Assembly: GCF_000373645.1 (NCBI RefSeq)
Contig: NZ_KB892024.1
Coordinates: 1-64,000, forward strand
Length of the DNA: 64,000 nt
Reading direction: 5' to 3'
Source: Streptomyces sp. ATexAB-D23
GTDB lineage: Bacteria > Actinomycetota > Actinomycetes > Streptomycetales > Streptomycetaceae
The position numbers and the translations under genes were made by a program. Position 1 is the stretch's first letter; each line of letters opens with the position of its first letter. The notes below the pieces were generated by a model. It did not search any database. It saw nothing but the letters and a program-made list of their open reading frames with translations, and was not told where the DNA came from. Of the stretch, positions 49,684 through 57,909 are shown piece after piece.

Positions 49684-50244
49684 GTGTCCATGCGGAAGCT
49701 GCGCAGGGAGTGCGAGGAGGGCCTCGCGGAACTGCCGCTGCCCTCCCCGTTCTCCATACCCGGCCTGGTCGCCAACATGGAGGCGGCCCGCGGCCGCACC
49801 ATCGTGCTGCACGAGATGCCCGACCGGCTGGCGCGTGTCAACGCCGCCTGCGGGCTGCGGCTGAAGACCGGCGGGACCAGCTTCGTGCTCTACCGCAGAC
49901 GCCCCACCGAGTACCAGACCCAGCACGTCATCCTGCACGAGCTGTGCCACGAGTGGTTCGACCACGGCACCTCGCTCGACGCGGAACAGCTCCAGCGGCT
50001 GCTGCCCGTCTTCGACGCCTCCCTGATCTCCCGGGTCGTCGGCCCCGGCGGAACGCTGACCCCGGACGTCGTACAGGCACGCGCGCAGTACGACACCCAC
50101 GACGAACGCATGGCCGAATTCGGCGCCTCACTCATCCCCCGGATGGCCCGCGACGTGACGAGCGATGACATGGTGGGGCGGCTCGCCAACTCGCTCTCGC
50201 GCCCGGTCGCGCACCGCCGCGGGGGCCTGTTCCGCCGTCCGTAG
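49684..50244 (+). CDS. ImmA/IrrE-type metalloprotease
   Basis: 186 residues; GTG 49684 (or ATG 49690). Zinc site H-E-L-C-H-E-W with a downstream Glu in DERMAEFGASLIPRMA, the minimal ImmA/IrrE (COG2856) core. Short for the family, without the sensor extension of IrrE. Adjacent to an XRE gene, so a repressor-cleaving anti-repressor is likely. The C-terminal ~25 residues are basic. Confidence 0.85.
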   Translation: MSMRKLRRECEEGLAELPLPSPFSIPGLVANMEAARGRTIVLHEMPDRLARVNAACGLRLKTGGTSFVLYRRRPTEYQTQHVILHELCHEWFDHGTSLDAEQLQRLLPVFDASLISRVVGPGGTLTPDVVQARAQYDTHDERMAEFGASLIPRMARDVTSDDMVGRLANSLSRPVAHRRGGLFRRP

Positions 50245-50293
50245 CACCCGTTGCGCCCGCCCCTGTTGCCCCCCACCCACGAGGACTTCCGCC

Positions 50294-51550
50294 GTGACCC
50301 CGCTCGACCTCGCCGGCTATCTGGTAGCCGGCCTGATGACAGCCGTCGCCCTGTGGCGCATGCCGGCCGCCCTGTGGGGCGACGAGGAGGACCGCAGGCG
50401 CCGGGCCCTGTGGGGCTGTTACGCGGGATTCGCCGTCGCGCTGTGGACCAAGACCCGGGTCGTGCGCATCGGGCTCAACGACAGCCCGGTCACCGATCTC
50501 GCCGTCCTCATCAAGCACTACACGGCGACCATCGCGATTCTGGCCATTCTCAGCTACATCGTGGCCATCTACGGCCAGTACGCGGACGAGGGGGCCGTCC
50601 CCCGGCACGTACGGTTCGCGCGGCTCATCCAGCAGGTGGCGGCCAAGGCGTCGGCCGCCACCCTCGTCCTGCTGACCGTGCTGTTCTTCACCGTGGTCGA
50701 CCGCTCCGTCCCCTCGGACCGCTTCGTCGCCGACCACGCCGGGCAGTGGGGCGCGACGCTGTACATGAGCGTGTTCTACCTCTACCTCGGCGCGGCGTCC
50801 GCCGTCTGCGCCTACCAGTGGGCGCTGGCCACCGCGAGCGCGCGGGCGCGCCATCTGCGGGTGGGGCTCGGGATGATGACGTTCGCGATGTTCATCGGCG
50901 TCGGATACACCGTCAGCCGGACGCTGTTCCTCTGGGTCAGCGTCGTCGACAACCCGGGCGAGAGCTTCGCGCTGCGCTTCGACGAGGTCACCGAGGCCGC
51001 CCAGGTCGTCCTGTTCGCCTTCTTCGCGGTCGGCGCCTCCATCCCCGCTCTGAGCAACGTCCGCCGTCGCGCCAAGCTCTGGCGGGCTCAGGTGCGGCTG
51101 CACGGCCTCTGGTTCGAGCTGATGACCGCCTTCCCCGACCAGCCCTTCGAGCCGCCGGCGCCGCTGGCGCGCGAGCTGACCCGCTTCGACACCCCGGCCG
51201 ATCTGCGCGTCGACCGCTGGGCCGCGGACATCGCGGACGCGGTGGAGAAGCTGCGCCACTACGTGCCCGACGCGCTGTTCCCCGCCGCGGAGGCCGCCGC
51301 CGGGGCCGGTGGCCGGGAGCAGGCCGGTCCGCTCACCGACGCCTACTGGATCAAGGCGGCCCTCATCGCCCGCGACGCCGGGGCACCGGCGGGCGAGGCG
51401 GCGGCCGTCGGCACCCAGCACGCCACCGACCAGGACGACGAGGTCGCCTGGCTGGTCCGGGTCGCGGCGGCGTACCGCACGGTGACCCCGGAACGGGCCC
51501 GTCGGATCCTGGAATCCGCTTCCGCGGCGAGCAAGGAGCAGCCGGCATGA
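50294..51550 (+). CDS. MAB_1171c family putative transporter
   Basis: 418 residues from GTG 50294. About seven membrane helices occupy the N-terminal ~240 residues (VAGLMTAVALWRMPAALWG; ATIAILAILSYIVAIYGQYA; KASAATLVLLTVLFFTVVDR), followed by a ~170-residue cytoplasmic domain (RRRAKLWRAQVRLHGLWFELMTAFPDQPF...). This matches the MAB_1171c/DUF6545 proteins that follow XRE and ImmA/IrrE genes in Streptomyces and mycobacteria. No transport substrate is known. Stop overlaps the next ATG (ATGA). Confidence 0.82.
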   Translation: MTPLDLAGYLVAGLMTAVALWRMPAALWGDEEDRRRRALWGCYAGFAVALWTKTRVVRIGLNDSPVTDLAVLIKHYTATIAILAILSYIVAIYGQYADEGAVPRHVRFARLIQQVAAKASAATLVLLTVLFFTVVDRSVPSDRFVADHAGQWGATLYMSVFYLYLGAASAVCAYQWALATASARARHLRVGLGMMTFAMFIGVGYTVSRTLFLWVSVVDNPGESFALRFDEVTEAAQVVLFAFFAVGASIPALSNVRRRAKLWRAQVRLHGLWFELMTAFPDQPFEPPAPLARELTRFDTPADLRVDRWAADIADAVEKLRHYVPDALFPAAEAAAGAGGREQAGPLTDAYWIKAALIARDAGAPAGEAAAVGTQHATDQDDEVAWLVRVAAAYRTVTPERARRILESASAASKEQPA

Positions 51551-52158
51551 GCACCACCGACACCACGGGCACCGCACCGGACGCCGTGCCCGACCACCGC
51601 GTGGCGCGCACGGTGACCGACGTCCTCCAGCCGCGCAACCTGCTGCTCGTCGGCATGCTCTCCATCGGCCTCGCGGCGGCCGGGCACTGGACCGGGCTGC
51701 TCTGGGGTCTCCTGGGCGCCCTCTGCGCCGGGATCGTGCCCGCCGGGTACATCGAGTGGGAGCGCGGGCGCGGCACCTGGGGCGACCGCCATGTGGTCGA
51801 CCGCACCAAGCGGGCGCCGATCTTCTTCGTCATCCTCGGTTCCATCGGCGCCGGTTCGGCGGTCATGGTGCTGGGCGGGGCGCCCGCCGGCATCCTGGCC
51901 GCGATGCTCGCGCTGTGGGCGATGACGGTCGTGCTGCTGGCGGTCAACACGGTGTGGAAGATCTCCGTGGACGCCTCCGTGGCCTCGGCCGTCGTCGCCC
52001 TGCTCGCCGCCGTCCACTCGCCGTGGTGGCTGTCCGGTTATGTGATGACGGCCGCTGTGGCCTGGTCGCGGGTGGCGCTCGGCTACCACACGGTCGGCCA
52101 GGTGACGGCCGGGACGGCGCTCGGGGCGACGACGGCGTGCGCGTTCCTGTTCGTATGA
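51547..52158 (+). CDS. PAP2-like membrane protein, probably altered active site
   Basis: 203 residues, six helices. The C3-like motif SRVALGYHTVGQV fits PAP2-superfamily lipid phosphatases, and WKISVDASVASAVV occupies the place of the K-I-S-x-H-x-x-x-A block. The His of that block is Asp here and the upstream K-x(6)-RP motif is not evident, so catalysis is doubtful. Coupled to the MAB_1171c-type gene by ATGA; last gene of the XRE/ImmA row. Confidence 0.7.
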   Translation: MSTTDTTGTAPDAVPDHRVARTVTDVLQPRNLLLVGMLSIGLAAAGHWTGLLWGLLGALCAGIVPAGYIEWERGRGTWGDRHVVDRTKRAPIFFVILGSIGAGSAVMVLGGAPAGILAAMLALWAMTVVLLAVNTVWKISVDASVASAVVALLAAVHSPWWLSGYVMTAAVAWSRVALGYHTVGQVTAGTALGATTACAFLFV

Positions 52159-52209
52159 GCGGGGCCGCGGGTCGTTGAACGGACCCGGCGGGCAGTCCAA
52201 GGTGGGGGC

Positions 52210-53058
52210 GTGCCGAACTTCGAGATCACCACAGCGAGCGCGGACGACCTCCGGATGATGGCGGACTGGGCCCACGCCGAGAACTGGAACCCGGGCCTGA
52301 CCGACGCTCCGGCGTTCTTCGCCGCCGACCCGTGCGGCTTCCTGATCGGCAGGCTCGACGGCACGCCCGTCTCCTGCGTCTCGGTGGTCCGCTACGACCC
52401 CGGATTCGGCTTCCTCGGCTTCTACCTGACCCGCCCTCAGCTGCGCGGCCAGGGCTACGGGAGCCGGCTGTGGGCCGCCGGTACGGCACGGCTCGCGGGG
52501 CGCAACACGGGGCTCGACGGGGTGGTGAAGCAGCAGCCGAACTACCGGAAGTCCGGCTTCCGTCCGGCCTGGACGAACCTGCGCCACGAGGGCCTGGCCC
52601 CGCTGGACGTGGCACCGCCGCCGGGCGTCACCCTCGTGGACGTGCGGACGCTGCCGTTCGGCCAGGTGTCCGCGTACGACCGCCGCTTCTTCCCGGCCGG
52701 GCGCGACGGCTTCCTGGCCGCCTGGACGACCACCCCGGGACGCACCGCGTACGCCGCGCTGTACGAGGGCGAGGTACGGGGCCTCGGGGTGCTGCGCGCC
52801 GGCCGTACGTCCTCGCGCGTGGGACCGCTGTACGCGGCCACGCCGGGCATCGCCGAAGCCCTGGTGAGCGCGCTCGCGGCCACCGACCCGGCCACCCCGG
52901 TCGCCGTGGACGTGCCCGACGCCAACCCGGCGGCGCTGCGGCTGGCCGAACGCCTCGGGCTCGCCCCGACGTTCGAGACGGCCCGCATGTACACGGGCCC
53001 GGTCCCGGACATCGACCTCCCCGGTCTGTACGGCATCACCAGCCTCGAACTGGGGTGA
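52210..53058 (+). CDS. GNAT acetyltransferase with second GNAT-like half
   Basis: 282 residues; GTG 52210 with GGTGGGGG ahead. The N-terminal GNAT has the acetyl-CoA loop RPQLRGQGYGSRLW and the KQQPNYRKSGF segment. The C-terminal ~130 residues (ADPATPVAVDVPDANPAALRLAERLGLAP, RMYTGP) form the second, YitH/HolE-type GNAT-like domain (Acetyltransf_18). Substrate unknown. It converges on the phosphatase gene with a 4-bp gap. Confidence 0.9.
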   Translation: MPNFEITTASADDLRMMADWAHAENWNPGLTDAPAFFAADPCGFLIGRLDGTPVSCVSVVRYDPGFGFLGFYLTRPQLRGQGYGSRLWAAGTARLAGRNTGLDGVVKQQPNYRKSGFRPAWTNLRHEGLAPLDVAPPPGVTLVDVRTLPFGQVSAYDRRFFPAGRDGFLAAWTTTPGRTAYAALYEGEVRGLGVLRAGRTSSRVGPLYAATPGIAEALVSALAATDPATPVAVDVPDANPAALRLAERLGLAPTFETARMYTGPVPDIDLPGLYGITSLELG

Positions 53059-53062
53059 GGCA

Positions 53063-54757
53063 TCAGACCGGCTCGACCCGGGTCCGCGAGGCCATCACCG
53101 CGATGTCGTCCTCGGCGCCCGGACCGAAGCGTTCGAGCACCCGGTCCAGCAGCGTCTCCAGATCGCCGTCCTCCGGCAGGGTCAGTTCCCTGAGCCTGGC
53201 GACGCACGCGTCGATGTCCTCGTCGCGCCGCTCCACCAGCCCGTCGGTGTACATGAACAGCACCGTCCCGGGCCCGCACTCCATCTTGGTCGACCGGTAG
53301 CCGCCGAACCCGGTGCCGAGCGGCGGGCCCGCCGGTACGTCGCAGATCCGGGTGCCGGCCGCGCCCGGGTCGATGAAGACCGGCGGCAGGTGGCCCGCGC
53401 TGGCCACCTCGCACATCTCGCCGTCCCGGTCCACCACGGCGAGCAGGCAGGTCGCCGCCCGGTCGATCCCGGAGCGCTCCACCATCCGGTCCAGCTGCTG
53501 GAGGATGCGGTGCGGGGGCAGCTCCTCGTCGGCCAGGAGCCGCAGCAGCGAGCGGTAGTGGCTCATCGCGACGGCCGCCTCGACGCCGTGGCCCATGACG
53601 TCGCCCATGGCCTTGAGGTGCCGCCCGTCCGGCAGCGGGATGACGTCGAACCAGTCGCCGCCCACCAGGACGCTGCGGTCGGCCGGCAGATAGCGGGTGG
53701 CGACCTCGATGTGCGGGTGGGGCGGCCGGGGCTCGGAGAGCAGGGAGCGCTGGAGCTCCAGGGCGATGGTGTGCTCGTGGGTGAAGCGGCGCGCGTGGTC
53801 GAGGTGGACGGCGGCCCGCCCGGCGAGTTCCCGGGCCACCACCACGTCGTCGTCCGAGAAGACGGGCGAGCCGCCGCCCCTCATCAGGCCGAGGATCCCG
53901 ATCGGGGCGCCGCGCACGGAGACGGGCACCACGACGGCCGAGTGCAGCCCGAGGTCCCGGTAGGCATCGGCCCACTCGGGGCTGGGGGCGGAGCGGTTCA
54001 GCTGCTCGTCGTCGGTGAGGTTCTCGACGATGGGCAGGTCGGTGGCCAGACAGCGCGGTACGGCGGCGTCCTCCTGGTGGTCGACGTAGTCACCGGCCAC
54101 CCCGAACCGTTCGGCACCCGGGCTCAGCCCCCGCACGGCCGACATCGCCGCGCGCCGCAGCCGGACCACGCCGGGCGGGGCCGGGCGCACCGGCGGGGCG
54201 ACGTCCCTGGGGAAGACCTCCACGATGGCGACGTCGGCGATCCCGGGGACGACGAGGTCGGCCAGCTCGGCGCAGGTGGTGTCCATGTCGAGCGTGGTGC
54301 CGATGCGGGTGTTGGCGCTGTCCAGGAGGCTCAGGTGGCGCTGGGCCTGGGCGAGCCGGCGCTGTTCGTCGTCGGAGGCCACGACCTCCAGCACGATCCC
54401 GACGACGCCGACGACCCGCTCCCCCATCTCCAGACGGTGGTAGGCCCCGTGCCAGTAGCAGCGGGCGGTGCCGGACGCGGCGGGGAGCCGGCCGCTGGAG
54501 GTGATCTCGCGGGCCCGCCCGTCGGCGAGCACGGCGCGCATCAGGTCCTCGCGGGCGTCGATGTCCGGCATGACCTCGCTGGGGCGGCGGCCCAGGTGGG
54601 CGGCGGGCGGGAGGCCGTTGTGGCGGACGAGCGCCGGGTTGACGTACATGTAGCGCAGCTCGGTGTCGAACACGGCCACGCCCGCCGTCGTGCCGTCGAG
54701 CACGGCGGCGAGCGCCGTGACGTCGATCGACGGCGGATGGTCGGCGTGGACCGGCAA
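53063..54757 (-). CDS. PAS-GAF-PP2C (SpoIIE-type) serine phosphatase
   Basis: 564 residues. TTG 54757 is chosen because AGGAGG lies exactly six bases ahead (54764-54769); a longer frame continues upstream without a ribosome site. PAS domain ~20-130 (VFDTELRYMYVNPALVRHNG), GAF domain ~150-330 (LLDSANTRIGTTLDMDTTCAELADLVVPGIADVA), PP2C/RsbU-like phosphatase ~350-560 (VGGDWFDVIPLPDGRHLKAMGDVMGHGVEAA with metal Asp; GTVLFMYTDGLVE; GAEDDIAVM). Such proteins dephosphorylate anti-anti-sigma factors in stress and differentiation pathways. No kinase or STAS partner is adjacent. Confidence 0.93.
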   Translation of the reverse strand: MPVHADHPPSIDVTALAAVLDGTTAGVAVFDTELRYMYVNPALVRHNGLPPAAHLGRRPSEVMPDIDAREDLMRAVLADGRAREITSSGRLPAASGTARCYWHGAYHRLEMGERVVGVVGIVLEVVASDDEQRRLAQAQRHLSLLDSANTRIGTTLDMDTTCAELADLVVPGIADVAIVEVFPRDVAPPVRPAPPGVVRLRRAAMSAVRGLSPGAERFGVAGDYVDHQEDAAVPRCLATDLPIVENLTDDEQLNRSAPSPEWADAYRDLGLHSAVVVPVSVRGAPIGILGLMRGGGSPVFSDDDVVVARELAGRAAVHLDHARRFTHEHTIALELQRSLLSEPRPPHPHIEVATRYLPADRSVLVGGDWFDVIPLPDGRHLKAMGDVMGHGVEAAVAMSHYRSLLRLLADEELPPHRILQQLDRMVERSGIDRAATCLLAVVDRDGEMCEVASAGHLPPVFIDPGAAGTRICDVPAGPPLGTGFGGYRSTKMECGPGTVLFMYTDGLVERRDEDIDACVARLRELTLPEDGDLETLLDRVLERFGPGAEDDIAVMASRTRVEPV

Positions 54758-54943
54758 GGCGTACCTCCTGGGGCAGGGCGCGGGCCGCCACACTGCCCGG
54801 CCCTTCATCCTCGAACGCCCGGCCCGCTCCCGCATCCGCAGCACCGCCGACCGGTGTCACCCGGGCCGTGTCCGCGAAGTCCCGCCCGGTCCGCGGGCGC
54901 ACGCCGGGGCCTTCCGGACCCCCCTGAAGCAGCGGCGTCGCCC

Positions 54944-56383
54944 TCAGTGCAGCGGCATCGCTCCCCCGGTCTCCGGCTTCCCCCGGGGTACGAGCACCGC
55001 GGAGAGGGCCGCGCACCCGGCCGCCGCCACCGCGCACACCAGGAAGGCGTCCCCGAATCCGGCCGACGTGCCCGGGGCGCCCTCGATCCCGGCCGCCGCC
55101 ACCGTGGAGACGACCGCGACGCCGACCGAGCCGCCCACCTCGTGGAAGGTGTTGACCACGCCCGACGCGAGTCCCGCCTCCTCGTGGGCGACCATGCCGA
55201 GGGCGGTGGTGGTCGCGGTGACGAACACCGCGCCCAGCCCGAAGGCGGCCACCGCGAGACCCGGCATCAGCACCCCGTACACGCTGCTGTGCGCGCCGAG
55301 GCCGGCCAGCGGGGCGCAGGCGGCGGTGGCGATCACCATGCCGCCGACGGCGGTGGCCCGGCTGCCGGCCGTGGTGACGAGCCGCGAGCCCAGGTGCGCG
55401 CCGGCCCCGACGGCCACCGCGACCGGCAGGAAGACCAGGCCGGTCCGCATCGCCCCGAGACCGCGGGCGTGCTGGAGGTAGACCGAGCCGAGGAAGAAGA
55501 ACGCGATCAGCAGCCCGGTGGCGACGAGCATCAGGAAGGCTCCGGCGAGCACCGGCCGACGGGTGAACATCCGCAGGTCCATCAGCGGTTTCCGGGCCGC
55601 CCGCTCGACGCCCGCGAACGCCGCGTACAGGGCCGCTGCGGCGGCGAGGGGCAGCAGGGTGCCGGTCCCGGCCCAGCCGCCGTCCCCGGCCTCGACCAGC
55701 CCGTAGATCAGCGCCCCGGTGCCGGCGGTCACGAGCACGGCGCCCGGCAGGTCGAGGCCGCCCGAGCGCTGCGGGGCGCGCGGGGGCACGACGGCGGGGA
55801 GCGCGGCCAGCAGGGCGAGGCCGACGGGCACGTTGACGTAGAAGATCCAGGCCCAGCCGGGGCCCCCGGTCAGCGCACCGCCCGCGAGGACGCCGACCGC
55901 CGATCCGGTGCCGCCGATCGCGGCCCACACCCCGAGCGCTCCGGCGCGCGCGGGGCCGTGGAACGACGTGGTGACGAGGGCCAGCGCGGCCGGGGACAGC
56001 AGGGCCGCGCCCACGCCCTGCGCGATACGGCCGCCGATCAGGACCGGGGCGCTGCCGGCCAGGCCGCAGGCCAGCGAGGCGGCGGTGAAGAGGGCCAGTC
56101 CGGCGAGCAGGGTGCGCCGGGCGCCCAGTGCGTCGGCGAGGCGCCCGCCGAGCAGCATCAGACCGCCGAAGCAGAGGGTGTACGCGGTGACCACCCAGGT
56201 CAGCGCGGTGCGGTCCAGGTGCAGGTCGGCGGCCATGTCGGGCAGCGCGACATTCACCACGGTGACGTCGAGGACCAGCATGAACTGGGCCGCGCACAGC
56301 AGCGCGAGCATCAGCCCCGAGCCGTTCCGGGTGGCCGCGTGCGGGTGGGCCGCGTGCGGGGACGATGAGGTGTCATGGGTCAT
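54944..56383 (-). CDS. MFS drug exporter (DHA2/14-TMS type)
   Basis: 479 residues from ATG 56383; a start at 56419 would add a 12-residue end overlapping the operators. 14 predicted helices with motif C and A equivalents: LCAAQFMLVLDVTVVNVALPDMAADL (DHA2 signature), GGRLADALGARR, and a long N-terminal His-rich tail. EmrB/QacA subfamily proton-coupled drug exporter. The divergent TetR and shared operator (56385-56429) indicate TetR-regulated efflux. Confidence 0.92.
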   Translation of the reverse strand: MTHDTSSSPHAAHPHAATRNGSGLMLALLCAAQFMLVLDVTVVNVALPDMAADLHLDRTALTWVVTAYTLCFGGLMLLGGRLADALGARRTLLAGLALFTAASLACGLAGSAPVLIGGRIAQGVGAALLSPAALALVTTSFHGPARAGALGVWAAIGGTGSAVGVLAGGALTGGPGWAWIFYVNVPVGLALLAALPAVVPPRAPQRSGGLDLPGAVLVTAGTGALIYGLVEAGDGGWAGTGTLLPLAAAAALYAAFAGVERAARKPLMDLRMFTRRPVLAGAFLMLVATGLLIAFFFLGSVYLQHARGLGAMRTGLVFLPVAVAVGAGAHLGSRLVTTAGSRATAVGGMVIATAACAPLAGLGAHSSVYGVLMPGLAVAAFGLGAVFVTATTTALGMVAHEEAGLASGVVNTFHEVGGSVGVAVVSTVAAAGIEGAPGTSAGFGDAFLVCAVAAAGCAALSAVLVPRGKPETGGAMPLH

Positions 56384-56384
56384 G

Positions 56385-56429
56385 AACTGAACTGTACGGC
56401 CCAGTTCAGTTGAACTCAACAGTTCAGTT
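56385..56429. promoter_or_regulatory. TetR operator of the MFS/TetR pair
   Basis: AACTGAACTG (56385-56394) and its reverse CAGTTCAGTT (56402-56411) form a 10-bp inverted repeat with a 7-base spacer. A third copy, CAGTTCAGTT, is at 56420-56429. The block fills the 70-bp gap between the divergent genes and should be bound by the TetR protein at 56454. The -10 TAGCAT (56441-56446) lies seven bases before the TetR ATG, so that mRNA is probably leaderless. Confidence 0.85.
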
Positions 56430-56453
56430 CAGGTCGCTGCTAGCATCGGCCCC

Positions 56454-57101
56454 ATGGACGAAAGGCCACGCCCCAGCGGACCCCGCGCCGAGGCCAAGCG
56501 CCGGGCCATCGTGCGGGCGGCCCGCGCCGCGTTCCTCCGGGACGGGTTCGGCGTCGGCATGGACGTGATCGCCGCCGACGCGGGCGTCTCGAAGGTGACC
56601 GTCTACAACCACTTCGGCAGCAAGGAAGCGCTGTTCACCGCGGTCATCGCGGGCGCGCTGGACGAACCGCTCGGCGGCGCCTCCACCACCGCGCTGGCCG
56701 GCCTCGCCGACGCCCCCGACCTGCGCGCGGCCCTCACCGAAGCGGCCCGCACCTGGGTGGCCGCCGTCCGGGGCAACGCCGATGTGATCGCCCTGCGCAA
56801 TCTCGTGGCCGCCGAGATGCACCGCTTCCCGGGGCTCGCGGACGCCTGGCGGGGCCACGGGCCCGAGGGCCACCACCCGGCGGTCGCCGACGCGCTGCGG
56901 GAGCTGGCCGGGCGGGGGCGGCTGGTGATCCCCGACCTGGAGACCGCGATCGTCCAGCTCTACGCGCTGCTGGTCTTCCCGCACCTGGTCTTCGGCTCGT
57001 ACGGCACGACCCTGGACGACGACGCCACGGACCGGCTGGTCACCCACGGCGTCGACATGTTCCTCTGCTACTACGCCCCGCCCGCACCGCCCGCCGCGTA
57101 G
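56454..57101 (+). CDS. TetR family repressor of the adjacent MFS exporter
   Basis: 215 residues. The helix-turn-helix DGFGVGMDVIAADAGVSKVTVYNHFGSKEALFTAVI is of the type seen in AefR-like/TetR_C_7 repressors; the remaining ~140 residues form the ligand-binding helical bundle. Divergently arranged with the MFS gene across a strong operator. Its 3' end overlaps the convergent AraC gene by 31 bases. Confidence 0.93.
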   Translation: MDERPRPSGPRAEAKRRAIVRAARAAFLRDGFGVGMDVIAADAGVSKVTVYNHFGSKEALFTAVIAGALDEPLGGASTTALAGLADAPDLRAALTEAARTWVAAVRGNADVIALRNLVAAEMHRFPGLADAWRGHGPEGHHPAVADALRELAGRGRLVIPDLETAIVQLYALLVFPHLVFGSYGTTLDDDATDRLVTHGVDMFLCYYAPPAPPAA

Positions 57102-57832
57102 GACCCCGGGGTGGTGCCGAAGGCGTGCCGGAACGACTGGATGAACGCGCTCGGCCCGCTGTAGCCGCAGGCGGCGGCCACCGCGGTGACCGAGCCGCCG
57201 GACGCCAGCAAGGTCAGCGCGTGGTGCAGCCGGAGCTGGGTGCGCCACTGCGGGAACGACATCCCGGTCTCCCCGCGGAACAGCCGGCTCAGGGTGCGCG
57301 CCGAGGCGCCGACGGCCGCCCCCAGCTCGGTGAGGGTCCGCCCGTCCGCCGGGTCCTCCTGGAGGATGCGGGCGATGTCCCGCAGCCGGGCGTCGGCCGG
57401 TGACGGCAGGCAGACCCCGAGCGGCTCGACCCGGCGCAGCTGATCGAGCGCGACCCGCTCCAGATTCCGCCGCCTGCGCTGGTCGCCGATCAGCTCCGTG
57501 TCGTCGGTCAGGCAGGCCACGACCTCCCTGAGCAGCGGGGTGACGGCCAGCACGGTCGGCCGGTCGAGCCGCAGCGGATTGTCCTCCGGGGCGAAGCTGA
57601 GCGCCCGCAGCTCGGTCGGCCCGTACGCCAGGTGGGCGTGGACCACACCGGCCGGAATCCACACCGCCCGGTGCGGCGGCACGGCCCACACCCCGAGCGG
57701 GGTGGCCACCTCCAGGACGCCGCGCGAGGGGCAGACGAGCTGGTGCTCCAGATGGTGATGGCTCTCGATGCGCTCCTGGTGGGAGAGCGGCACCCGGGCC
57801 GGGCCGTGCAGGGTGCGGCAGGTTGGCGACAT
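57071..57832 (-). CDS. AraC family regulator with cupin domain
   Basis: 253 residues. N-terminal cupin half has HHHLEHQLVCPSRGVLEVATPLGVWAVPPHRAVWIPAGVVHAHLAYG. The two helix-turn-helix motifs are TLTELGAAVGASARTLSRLFRGETGMSFPQWRTQLRL and SVTAVAAACGYSGPSAFIQSFRHAFGTTPGSY. It is divergent from the MFS gene at 57910 (78-bp gap) and probably controls it. Confidence 0.93.
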   Translation of the reverse strand: MSPTCRTLHGPARVPLSHQERIESHHHLEHQLVCPSRGVLEVATPLGVWAVPPHRAVWIPAGVVHAHLAYGPTELRALSFAPEDNPLRLDRPTVLAVTPLLREVVACLTDDTELIGDQRRRRNLERVALDQLRRVEPLGVCLPSPADARLRDIARILQEDPADGRTLTELGAAVGASARTLSRLFRGETGMSFPQWRTQLRLHHALTLLASGGSVTAVAAACGYSGPSAFIQSFRHAFGTTPGSYAAGGAGGA

Positions 57833-57909
57833 AAGTAGGCAGGTTATCGCTAGCCCGCCGATGGGCCCGGCCGGAATCCTCGAAGGGATCTCAGCAAGGA
57901 GCCGCCCTC

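Noticed and set aside
53390..56368. 992-codon plus-strand open frame
   Set aside because: It lies antisense to the PAS-GAF-PP2C phosphatase and the MFS exporter, both with full domain signatures.
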